Part shown: positions 9,074 to 15,984 of the stretch, one piece after another
How positions within the stretch are numbered: the stretch's first letter is position 1
Layout of the letters: the number at the start of each line of letters is the position of its first letter
Assembly: GCA_015234045.1 (NCBI GenBank)
Contig: JADFWU010000001.1
Coordinates: forward strand, 260,608-324,607
Length of the DNA stretch: 64,000 nucleotides
Reading direction: 5' to 3'
Origin: Magnetococcales bacterium
GTDB lineage: Bacteria > Pseudomonadota > Magnetococcia > Magnetococcales > JADFWU01
Notes under the pieces: model-generated
Told to the model about the DNA's origin: nothing
Seen by the model: only the letters and a program-made list of their open reading frames with translations
The model's database searches: none
Position numbers and translations under genes: made by a program

Positions 9074-10696
9074 ATGACCATGGACTCTATCCGCATCTAT
9101 CATCAGCGAACCAAACACCGTACAGATCGCTATGCCAAAGGGCCAGGCTATATGGATTGGGAGAATCAACCCGATCCATTCCGGCGCTACAGTGGTGCGC
9201 TTTCCAAAGCATTGCCACTGTGTGCAAAAGATCTTTCTACCACGTTTGAGCAGTTGGATAAACGCAGTTCAATCCCGACTCATCCATTAAACTTGACAGG
9301 TATTGCCACACTGTTGGAGATCTCTTTAGCGATTTCCGCCTGGAAAGAGATGATGGGTGAAAAATGGGCTGTACGGTGCAATCCGTCAAGTGGCAATCTA
9401 CATCCAACTGAAGGGTATGTGGTCACACCAGTCTTGGACGATCTTAAAGCGGGTGTTTGGCACTATGACAGCCTGAACCACCGTTTGGAACAACGTGGCG
9501 TGCCGCAAGATGAGGATTTGGAGCACTGGTCATCGGAGTTTCCCGAGGGTGTGTTTCTGATTGGGCTTACGTCCATTCATGGTCGTGAAACTTGGAAATA
9601 TGGCGAGCGCTCTTTCCGCTATTGTCATTTGAATTTAGGCCATGCAGCCATGGCTGTTGGCTATGGCGCGGCCTGTCTTGGTTGGAAAGCACGAATTCTG
9701 GACAGTCCTTCAGATGAAGAGATGGAGTTGATGTTGGGTCTGGATTGGAATCCAAAACTGCCACCCGCAGAGAAAGAGGATTCCGGATTGATGATTGCCA
9801 TCAGCACGGCACACCATGATCCCACCGCCATATCAACCCATGTTGAGGATCTTGCCCAGTTAGGCGAAAAAGCCTCTTGGAATGGCCGTCCTAACCATCT
9901 AACGCAAAATCCGCTGCGAGAGTGGGTAGCGGTGCGAGAAGCTTACCATGCCAGTCATAAGCCGCGTAAACCGGTTTCTAAACCGCCGGTATTGCCTGAA
10001 CGGCCCATGATTGCCAATCACTGTTCACAAAAAGCGGTAGAAATTATCCATCAGCGCCGCAGCGCGGCTCGATATGATGGACAGACGGCGCTGGAACAAG
10101 CCTCTTTCTTTAGAATGTTGGATGCTCTTTTACCTTGTAAAAATACTGGTGTATGGGATCTGTTTCCCGTAGCGACAGCATTGCATCCAGTATTGATTGT
10201 GCATCGGGTTATTGATGTAGATCCAGGTGTTTATATCCTGCCACGTCATCCAGTGGCCGAACAAAAATTAAAACACGCCATGCGAAAAGAGTATCTCTGG
10301 GAAAAAGTGGATGCAGCTCCGGCGCACCTGCCGTTTTATCTATTGGAACGTGGTGATGGCAGAGAGTTTGCTCAAATCGTCTCATGCCGTCAGGAGATCG
10401 CAGGAGATGGGGCGTTTACCTTGGGCATGCTGGCGGAGTTTGATGCCAATCTCAAACTGGGTGCCTGGCACTATCGACGACTCCATGAAGAGGCGGGCGC
10501 TTTGGGGCAGGTGCTCTATCTGGAGGCAGAGGCGGCGGGCGCTCAGGGAACAGGCATTGGTTGCTTTTTTGATGACTATTTTCACAACCTGCTGGGGCTG
10601 GAAGGGGATCAGTTTCAGACGCTGTATCATTTCACTGTTGGTGCTGGGGTGGTGGATAAGCGTTTGTCTACAATCCCGCCTTATGATCGGGACTAA
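9074..10696 (+). CDS. SagB-type dehydrogenase with two nitroreductase domains
   Basis: About 540 residues. ATG 9074 is chosen; ATG 9080 and GTG 9065 are alternatives and no start has a clear ribosome binding site. The N-terminal half (about 10-250) has the SagB opening (IYHQRTKH near residue 8), an NPSSGNLHPTEGY motif and LGHAAMAVGYGA. The second half (about 310-535) repeats the fold with HQRRSAARYDG, GAFTLGMLAEF and a GQVLYLEAEAAG segment. These are motifs of the FMN-dependent SagB/ThcOx branch of nitroreductases, which oxidise azolines in thiazole/oxazole-modified peptides. No cyclodehydratase (YcaO), leader-peptide protein or precursor is adjacent, so a peptide substrate is not shown. A stand-alone flavin oxidoreductase is equally possible. 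Confidence 0.85.
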   Translation: MTMDSIRIYHQRTKHRTDRYAKGPGYMDWENQPDPFRRYSGALSKALPLCAKDLSTTFEQLDKRSSIPTHPLNLTGIATLLEISLAISAWKEMMGEKWAVRCNPSSGNLHPTEGYVVTPVLDDLKAGVWHYDSLNHRLEQRGVPQDEDLEHWSSEFPEGVFLIGLTSIHGRETWKYGERSFRYCHLNLGHAAMAVGYGAACLGWKARILDSPSDEEMELMLGLDWNPKLPPAEKEDSGLMIAISTAHHDPTAISTHVEDLAQLGEKASWNGRPNHLTQNPLREWVAVREAYHASHKPRKPVSKPPVLPERPMIANHCSQKAVEIIHQRRSAARYDGQTALEQASFFRMLDALLPCKNTGVWDLFPVATALHPVLIVHRVIDVDPGVYILPRHPVAEQKLKHAMRKEYLWEKVDAAPAHLPFYLLERGDGREFAQIVSCRQEIAGDGAFTLGMLAEFDANLKLGAWHYRRLHEEAGALGQVLYLEAEAAGAQGTGIGCFFDDYFHNLLGLEGDQFQTLYHFTVGAGVVDKRLSTIPPYDRD

Positions 10697-10704
10697 GGGC
10701 CACG

Positions 10705-10808
10705 GAAAAAATTAATCATCCCCATTCACCTGGTCTCTTGATCCGTCCGCTACGTTCCAGAAAGGGTTACGTGCAATAAGCACGCGCCCCTTTCTGCGCC
10801 TTGCGGAT
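10705..10808. repeat. Dispersed repeat copy A with 68-bp hairpin
   Basis: Bases 10705-10765 share with about 42530-42580 an A-run plus AATCATCCC, then CTGGTCTCTTGATCCGTC and GCT-CGT. Bases 10741-10808 fold into a long imperfect hairpin: ATCCG-CGC / GCGGAT, CAGAAAGGG (10758-10766) with CCCTTTCTG (10788-10796), and CGTGC with GCACG at the tip. This is REP-like intergenic structure. It lies directly downstream of the SagB-like gene and could act as a transcript end, though it lacks a U-tract. Confidence 0.55.
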
Positions 10809-10887
10809 GAACTATGATGGACCCCACCTTCTGTCCCACCGGCATTCAGCATCACCGATCACGCCCTCCCTTCAAGTTGAATAATTT

Positions 10888-10909
10888 GTGGTATGATCAT
10901 TAAAACCAC
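10888..10909. promoter_or_regulatory. Candidate operator upstream of toxin-antitoxin pair
   Basis: GTGGT (10888-10892) and ACCAC (10905-10909) flank the perfect palindrome ATGATCAT (10893-10900). It sits about 80 bp before the antitoxin start, where an autorepressed toxin-antitoxin operon would carry its operator. The symmetry is partly off-centre, so this is suggestive only. Confidence 0.3.
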
Positions 10910-10989
10910 CATGAAGCATCAGATAGTGATGGATGTGGAGCTGAACAAGAGAGGTCGGCTGCAATCATATTCAATGAAGGTCATACACC

Positions 10990-11238
10990 ATGATGCATTC
11001 CTATGAAGCAGAGATTGATGCCAAAGGCCAAGTGCGGTTGTTGGAGCCAGTACAATTACATGGTCCATGCCGGGCTGTCCTGACAGTGCTAGAACCGTTA
11101 CCTGAAGAGCTACCCAAAGACCAAAGCAGAACTGATTCAGAGGGCTGGCAACAATTCGTCGGCACCATGAAGGCATCACCGCACTTCAAGGGTGATCCTG
11201 TCGATCTTCAAAAGGCCATGCGTAATGAGTGGGATTGA
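10990..11238 (+). CDS. Putative antitoxin of a VapC-type module
   Basis: 82 residues, ATG 10990 preceded by GAAGG at 10975-10979. The start is a short beta-strand segment (YEAEIDAKGQVRLLEPVQL) like the N-terminus of AbrB/DUF104-type antitoxins. The C-terminal third (GWQQFVGTMKASPHFKGDP) resembles toxin-wrapping tails of VapB-like proteins. It overlaps the PIN-domain gene by 14 bases, the usual antitoxin-first order with translational coupling. The antitoxin role is inferred mainly from this position; the exact family is not certain. Confidence 0.65.
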   Translation: MMHSYEAEIDAKGQVRLLEPVQLHGPCRAVLTVLEPLPEELPKDQSRTDSEGWQQFVGTMKASPHFKGDPVDLQKAMRNEWD

Positions 11239-11593
11239 GTGGCTTTTGGACACCAATATGGTGATCGGCCTTCTCAAAGGGCATGATACCGCTATCGCAC
11301 TTGCCGAAGAGCAAAATTTGGTACTGGGCCGTGCCGCAGTCAGTCAAATCAGCAGGATGGAGTTGCTGGGTTTTCCCGGACTGACCGAGGATGAGGAAGG
11401 GTCCATTGAGACCTTTTTAAACGCCTGTCAGGTTGTCTTGTTGGATGAGACTATTGAGCAACACGCTATCCGGTTACGACGGAGTGGCATGTTCAAACTG
11501 CCGGATGCCATCATTGCAGCTACGGCACGAACCATGGGGCTACAACTGTTGACCTTGGACAAAGCCATGTCCAGTGCTATGAGTAAACTATGA
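11225..11593 (+). CDS. PIN-domain ribonuclease toxin (VapC family)
   Basis: 122 residues. ATG 11225 is chosen because it puts LLDTN at residues 7-11, the canonical VapC N-terminus; the frame stays open upstream to 11192. Acidic PIN residues are visible: Asp9 in LDTN, Glu in ISRMELLG, Asp in LPDAIIAATA and a final Asp in LLTLDKAM. In the family these bind Mg/Mn and cleave RNA, often initiator tRNA or rRNA. The start overlaps the end of the small upstream gene, as expected for a toxin whose translation is coupled to its antitoxin. Confidence 0.85.
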   Translation: MSGIEWLLDTNMVIGLLKGHDTAIALAEEQNLVLGRAAVSQISRMELLGFPGLTEDEEGSIETFLNACQVVLLDETIEQHAIRLRRSGMFKLPDAIIAATARTMGLQLLTLDKAMSSAMSKL

Positions 11594-11620
11594 GGTGAAG
11601 TGGCTATACTTTTCCGGACA

Positions 11621-11656
11621 AAGAAAAAGCGGTCAGAGCCGATACTCTAACCGCTT
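11621..11656 (-). terminator. Rho-independent terminator of tRNA-Val
   Basis: Read on the minus strand, AAGCGGT-AGAG pairs with CTCT-ACCGCTT (11627-11656) and is followed by TTTTTCTTTG. It begins 19 bases beyond the tRNA-Val CCA end. Confidence 0.85.
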
Positions 11657-11674
11657 GATCTAATCGCTTAAATA

Positions 11675-11749
11675 TGGTGGGCGGCACAAGGATTGAACTT
11701 GTGACCCCTGCCGTGTGAAGGCAGTGCTCTCCCGCTGAGCTAGCCGCCC
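11675..11749 (-). tRNA. tRNA-Val (CAC)
   Basis: 75 nt including an encoded CCA (11675-11677). The acceptor stem GGGCGGC/GCCGCCC is perfect. D-arm AGCTCAGCGGGAGAGC and anticodon stem CTGCC/GGCAG enclose the loop TTCACAC, giving anticodon CAC, which reads GTG (Val). The T-arm loop is TTCAATC. A promoter lies upstream and a terminator downstream. Confidence 0.97.
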
Positions 11750-11778
11750 ATTATGGCTATGGTTGCGCGGACCCCTGT

Positions 11779-11808
11779 TTTATAGGTGTTTAACTGGTAT
11801 CCTGTCAA
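11779..11808 (-). promoter_or_regulatory. Sigma-70-type promoter of tRNA-Val
   Basis: On the minus strand, TTGACA (11803-11808) and TATAAA (11779-11784) are separated by 18 bases, 29 bases before the tRNA start. It overlaps the longest possible 5' end of the divergent glycosylase frame, which argues for a later start of that gene. Confidence 0.75.
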
Positions 11809-11851
11809 AGGAATTTATCATTTTTACTCGGTTGAAAGCACGGTGATCAAC

Positions 11852-12715
11852 GTGGATCATGCCCAACTTCATAAGGCGCTGACAGCAACGCTGTACTATT
11901 GGCAGAGCTGTGGTATTGATATTCTCAGCAAAGATCCAACCCGTGAAGCACAGGAACAAGCAGACATCCAAGCCTGTGCCTATCTGCAAGAGCCTGAACC
12001 ATCGGTTCAACCTCTCAATACTCCGTCTGTTTCTGTTCAAAATCAACAGGAAATAACACCAAAACAACAGCGTGTTTCACCATCTCCTGCTTTATCCATT
12101 GATTCACCGGTAAAATCCATATTATCCAACACCCCCATAAAAACAATACCCATCGAAAAACGTGAAGCCATGATGGCAGAACTTGAAAAAGAGATAACAC
12201 ACTGTCAACGATGTCAATTGGTTGGATTTCGGCAACGAACGGTGTTGGGCGTGGGATCTCTCCAGGCTCCGGTAGTGTTTGTCGGAGAAGCGCCTGGTGC
12301 TGATGAGGACCGAGAGGGCATACCTTTTGTCGGTGCTGCTGGTCAACTGTTGGATAAAATGTTGCACAGTATCGGGTTTATACGACAGGATATCTATATT
12401 GCCAATGTGCTGAAGTGTCGGCCACCGGGAAATCGTAATCCCTTGCCCAATGAAGTCGAGCAGTGCCAAGGCTATTTGGTCCGCCAACTGGAAATCATCC
12501 AACCACAGGCCATCTTTGTCATGGGGAAATTCGCTATTTCAACACTTCTTGGTCGCAATGATCCTGTTGGACGCATTCGCGGACAGGTCTATCAGTGGCG
12601 TAAAATCCCTGTCATAGCCAGCTATCATCCAGCCTACTATCTGCGACAACCGGTACAAAAAAAAGCCGCCTGGCACGATCTGCTTCTGTTACAAAAAACC
12701 CTGAAGAAGCAGTAA
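11852..12715 (+). CDS. Family 4 uracil-DNA glycosylase
   Basis: 287 residues from GTG 11852, chosen because GGTGA lies five bases upstream and because the open frame back to GTG 11786 would run through the tRNA-Val promoter. Residues about 1-105 are a low-complexity Pro/Gln/Ser-rich extension. The catalytic domain (about 110-287) has the motif VGEAPGADEDREGIPFVG, LKCRPPGNRNP and the late SYHPAY motif. Four cysteines (about 118, 121, 189, 205) match the iron-sulphur ligands of family 4 UDG. It removes uracil from DNA to start base excision repair. Monocistronic; the next gene is convergent. Confidence 0.92.
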   Translation: MDHAQLHKALTATLYYWQSCGIDILSKDPTREAQEQADIQACAYLQEPEPSVQPLNTPSVSVQNQQEITPKQQRVSPSPALSIDSPVKSILSNTPIKTIPIEKREAMMAELEKEITHCQRCQLVGFRQRTVLGVGSLQAPVVFVGEAPGADEDREGIPFVGAAGQLLDKMLHSIGFIRQDIYIANVLKCRPPGNRNPLPNEVEQCQGYLVRQLEIIQPQAIFVMGKFAISTLLGRNDPVGRIRGQVYQWRKIPVIASYHPAYYLRQPVQKKAAWHDLLLLQKTLKKQ

Positions 12716-12759
12716 CGCCTCTCCAGGGTCTTAATCATTCGATCCCATCAATCTCAGAA

Positions 12760-13740
12760 TCAGATACGAGCAGCTTCGCCTTCCTTAAGCTGAAGATAGC
12801 GCTCTGACTCTAATGCAGCCATACAACCTGTTCCCGCAGCAGTAATCGCCTGACGGTAGATTCTGTCTTGAACATCACCCGCAGCAAAGACACCTTCCAG
12901 GTTGGTTGCCGTTGAATCCGCTTTGGTAATGAGATAACCCGACTCATCCGTTTGCAGTTGATTGCCGAAGATTTCCGTATTCGGTGTGTGACCGATGGCT
13001 ACAAAAGCACCTGTTACATCCAACGTACTGATTTCACCAGTCTTCACGTTTTTCAAGGACAAGCCCTTCAAACCGCCCGCATTCGGATCCCCCAGAAAAT
13101 CTTCAATAACCGAATCCCATACCGGCTCAATCTTCTCATTGGCCTTCATGTGCTCCTGCATAATCTTCTCAGCACGCAACTCATCACGACGATGAATCAG
13201 ATAGACCTTGCTGGCAAAATTAGTCAGGAACAGCGCTTCCTCCACAGCAGCATCACCACCACCGATTACAGCAATCTCCTGATCCTTGAAGAAGAAACCG
13301 TCGCATGTGGCACAGGCGGAAACACCAAAGCCCTTCAATTTCTCTTCCGAATCCATACCCAACCAGCGAGCTGATGCACCGGTACAGATAATCAAACTGT
13401 CACAGGTATATACATCACCAGAATCACAAAACAGCTTGAATTTTTCAGCACGTCCACCAGATTCATCGGTCAGCTCTGTATTCATGACTGAATCAAAGAT
13501 CACCTTGGTGCCGAACCGTTCTGCTTGTTCCTGCATTTTTGGCATCAATTCTGGACCCTGAACACCTTCAGGAAATCCCGGAAAATTGTCTACTTCCGTC
13601 GTGATGGTCAGTTGACCACCCGGTTGCATGCCTTGAATCAGAATCGGCTCAAGACCGGCACGTGCTGTATAGATCGCCGCAGTGTAACCTGCTGGACCAG
13701 ATCCCAAAATAATTACCTTGTGATGACTCTCGTTTGCCAT
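12760..13740 (-). CDS. trxB: Thioredoxin reductase
   Basis: 326 residues. ATG 13740 is preferred to GTG 13746 because it gives the usual short N-terminus before VIILGSGPAGYTAA. Seen are the FAD Rossmann motif GSGPAGYTA (about 13-21), the redox pair CATC (Cys143, Cys146), the NADPH motif GGGDAAVEEALFL, and the terminal FAAGDVQD motif with RQAITAAGTGCMAA. It reduces thioredoxin with NADPH in the cytoplasm. Length and all motifs are standard. It is divergent from rlmB, with a short AT-rich spacer. Confidence 0.97.
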   Translation of the reverse strand: MANESHHKVIILGSGPAGYTAAIYTARAGLEPILIQGMQPGGQLTITTEVDNFPGFPEGVQGPELMPKMQEQAERFGTKVIFDSVMNTELTDESGGRAEKFKLFCDSGDVYTCDSLIICTGASARWLGMDSEEKLKGFGVSACATCDGFFFKDQEIAVIGGGDAAVEEALFLTNFASKVYLIHRRDELRAEKIMQEHMKANEKIEPVWDSVIEDFLGDPNAGGLKGLSLKNVKTGEISTLDVTGAFVAIGHTPNTEIFGNQLQTDESGYLITKADSTATNLEGVFAAGDVQDRIYRQAITAAGTGCMAALESERYLQLKEGEAARI

Positions 13741-13916
13741 TGTCACTCTCGTATCTTGAATGTCTCAGGGTACTTTCCGTGAAATTGCTATAGATAAATA
13801 TACCGCCTCTGGACGGTGCAAGGAAAGTGGTGGATATTAACAAGGACTAAAGAACCGAATATTTCGCGCACCTGCGCGATGGACCATATTTTCAACAGAG
13901 CAGTTAGAGGCATGTG

Positions 13917-14651
13917 ATGGCAGATCTTGACGTTGTATTTGGAATCAATGCGGTGACAGCACTATTGGAGTCAGCTGAACGCCCTGTTTCCGCACTTTTT
14001 GTCCAGAAACCCGCACATGGAAAACGGATTCAAAAAATTATTGACCTCGCTCGAAAACAGGATATTAGAATCCGTTTTGTGGACAAATTTACCATGGAAC
14101 GACAAGCAGAAGGTGGAACCCACCAAGGTGTTGCCGCACGTACCGAAATCAAACAACAACCCTCCTGGGATGACCTTTTGGCCCAGATTGAGGGTAAACG
14201 TGATGTATTACTGCTCATATTGGATGGTATTGAAGATCCCAGAAACCTCGGTGCCATCCTACGCAGTGCCGATGCCTTTGGTGTCACCGCCGTCATCCAA
14301 CCCAAAGACCGATGCGCCAGTCTTACTGGCTCTGCCGTCAAAGCCTCAGCCGGTGCCGCAGAACGTGTAGACCTGGTTCGGGTGACCAATCTTGCCCGCA
14401 CTCTGCGCCAGTTGGAACAAATCGGCTTCCAGATTATTGGATTGGATGCTGAGGCATCCATCACATTAAATGAAGCCAGTCAACAAAAACCATTAGCTTT
14501 AATAATGGGTAGTGAAGGCAAAGGCTTACGTCGCTTAACCCAACAAGCTTGCCACCAGCTGGCTTCAATTCCCATGCACGGTTCCATCTCTTCACTCAAC
14601 GTTTCAGTAGCCGCTGGAATTGCGCTGTATGAGATTTGTCGAGAAAACTGA
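13917..14651 (+). CDS. rlmB: 23S rRNA 2'-O-ribose methyltransferase (SpoU/TrmH family)
   Basis: 244 residues. ATG 13917 is chosen: GAGG at 13907-13910 is six bases upstream, whereas GTG 13914 would be too close. The N-terminal part (about 1-80) is the L30-like substrate-binding domain with VFGINAVTALLE. The C-terminal SPOUT domain carries LDGIEDPRNLGAILRSADAFG, IMGSEGKGL and SLNVSVAAGIALYE, the three knot motifs that bind S-adenosylmethionine. RlmB methylates G2251 in the peptidyl-transferase P-loop of 23S rRNA. A tRNA gene follows 54 bp later with its own promoter. Confidence 0.95.
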   Translation: MADLDVVFGINAVTALLESAERPVSALFVQKPAHGKRIQKIIDLARKQDIRIRFVDKFTMERQAEGGTHQGVAARTEIKQQPSWDDLLAQIEGKRDVLLLILDGIEDPRNLGAILRSADAFGVTAVIQPKDRCASLTGSAVKASAGAAERVDLVRVTNLARTLRQLEQIGFQIIGLDAEASITLNEASQQKPLALIMGSEGKGLRRLTQQACHQLASIPMHGSISSLNVSVAAGIALYEICREN

Positions 14652-14661
14652 TATAAAAGTG

Positions 14662-14690
14662 TTGACAAGCACTCTCAAGAAGCCTATTTT
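14662..14690 (+). promoter_or_regulatory. Sigma-70-type promoter of tRNA-Thr
   Basis: TTGACA at 14662-14667 and TATTTT at 14685-14690 are exactly 17 bases apart. The expected start is about 8 bases before the mature tRNA. Confidence 0.75.
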
Positions 14691-14704
14691 TTACCCGCTT
14701 CAAC

Positions 14705-14780
14705 GCTGGCGTAGCTCAATTGGTAGAGCAGCTGATTTGTAATCAGCAGGTTGCGGGTTCGAGTCCCATCGCCAGCTCCA
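14705..14780 (+). tRNA. tRNA-Thr (TGT)
   Basis: 76 nt with encoded CCA. The acceptor GCTGGCG/CGCCAGC is perfect. Anticodon stem GCTGA/TCAGC encloses TTTGTAA, so the anticodon is TGT (reads ACA). The T-arm GCGGG-TTCGAGT-CCCAT has a C-A mismatch and a G-T pair at the base of the stem. Otherwise canonical. Confidence 0.96.
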
Positions 14781-14796
14781 ATTTAAAATTTATTAG

Positions 14797-14830
14797 GCTT
14801 GGTCAATCTCTTTGACCAAGCTTTTTTTTT
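14797..14830 (+). terminator. Rho-independent terminator of tRNA-Thr
   Basis: A perfect 10-bp stem, GCTTGGTCAA (14797-14806) with TTGACCAAGC (14812-14821), has a 5-base loop and is followed by nine T residues. Confidence 0.95.
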
Positions 14831-15984
14831 GAGTCGTTAGCAGATTTTATCCTCCTGGGCGGAGTCAGTATAGTCACTAAGTATGTCTTATAAGGATAAA
14901 TATTGAGTCGCCCTCGGTCAAACTGCAAACCTCAACTTGTTGTCAAAAATCCAGCAAAACGTCAATAGTACAACATGTAAAGTTTTGACATCCTCCCTTT
15001 CAATTTCATCATGCCCTTCCTTAAAAAGACGTAATTTTCAGATAAAAATCAATAAATTAAATATTATTCTACAAAATGGCATGATTGGTGAAGTAAGGAT
15101 TATACTTATGTGTCAAGCAGAAATATTAACGTTAGTTAATATAAAGTCTCGGAAGAGTCAATGCTATATTGACATTTCACCATAAAGGAATAAGCAAGGT
15201 TCCACTATGAGCCAACATCTCAAAACCAATGACTTTGACGGCGTTGCAGTTCGACTTAAAAAAAGAAGTCGTGCACACCAACATAGAAAAGAACAGCCTG
15301 AGCCAAAGATGAGATATTCCAGCTGGGCTGTGCCAGTCAGTGAATGGGTTCTTATTCCTCCTCCTTCGATGTTCAGGAATCCATCTTCGAAGGAGTAATA
15401 GATCATCTCACTTAATCCTTTCATGAAATCTTGGGCATTCAGCCGATCAAACAATATGTCGTTTTCTGAGTGTCCAAGTCTACACACCGTTCCCCGCCAT
15501 TTTTCAATAAGACCGTCATTCTGAATGAGCTTCACACCTATCAGACAGTTCTGTCCAAATCTGTTACTCCTGCAAAGGTTGGGGTGAGAGGGTGTCATCC
15601 ACTTGTCAATCATTACAAATACGTTATACATCGTGTGACAGGCTGAGTTTCTAACTTCGCGAAAATATGCACCAGTTTAAAGTTATAGTTGCATGCAATT
15701 AAAATACTACCATTGCGTCATTCGTACCGTTTGATTTCACATAAAATCCAATAAAATTCAATGCTGATAACAATAAAAATCAATGGGAAAATAAATATAT
15801 GAATTTGCATAAAAACTCCCAAAGGGTTTGTCAAGGAAAAATACAATTTGTTCGACAAATCTACATATAATCATACCATAATTTTTTTTCTTTAGATTGA
15901 TAATCTATATGTTGACCATCCTGTCATATATGACTAGGATATTAGCCTTATTCATGGATCGTGCCCCCTCAATGGAGCGACAAC
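14831..15984. other. AT-rich intergenic region, island edge
   Basis: About 1.15 kb between the tRNA-Thr terminator and the peptidase-like gene, clearly AT-richer than the flanking housekeeping genes. It contains one uncertain minus-strand frame (15164-15631), and a hairpin with 9-bp arms CTCCTTCGA (15361-15369) and TCGAAGGAG (15387-15395). I see no integrase, no insertion-sequence ends and no copy of the tRNA-Thr 3' end. Its position just behind a tRNA gene fits an island boundary, but that is inference. Confidence 0.4.
15164..15631 (-). CDS. Uncertain hypothetical protein in AT-rich region
   Basis: A 155-codon frame, longer than expected by chance in such AT-rich DNA. The first 90 residues look protein-like (KLIQNDGLIEKW, LFDRLNAQDFMKGL). 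The C-terminal part is Cys/Leu-rich and less convincing. There is no Shine-Dalgarno site before either ATG (15631, 15613). A 63-codon plus-strand frame at 15207-15398 overlaps it and does have AAGG seven bases before its ATG, so only one of the two can be real, if any. No family recognised. Confidence 0.25.
   Translation of the reverse strand: MYNVFVMIDKWMTPSHPNLCRSNRFGQNCLIGVKLIQNDGLIEKWRGTVCRLGHSENDILFDRLNAQDFMKGLSEMIYYSFEDGFLNIEGGGIRTHSLTGTAQLEYLIFGSGCSFLCWCARLLFLSRTATPSKSLVLRCWLIVEPCLFLYGEMSI

Noticed and set aside
14937-15185. 82-codon ORF in the AT-rich spacer
   Set aside because: No ribosome binding site, lysine/isoleucine/serine-rich composition typical of random AT-rich DNA.
15340-15380. 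Decayed tRNA T-arm around GGGTTCTTATTCC
   Set aside because: The loop does not fit the TTCRANY consensus and no acceptor or anticodon stem can be drawn around it.
15207-15398. 63-codon plus-strand ORF with AAGG before its ATG
   Set aside because: It overlaps a longer opposite-strand frame, its sequence has no recognisable family, and nothing besides the ribosome binding site supports it. Mentioned under the minus-strand frame instead.
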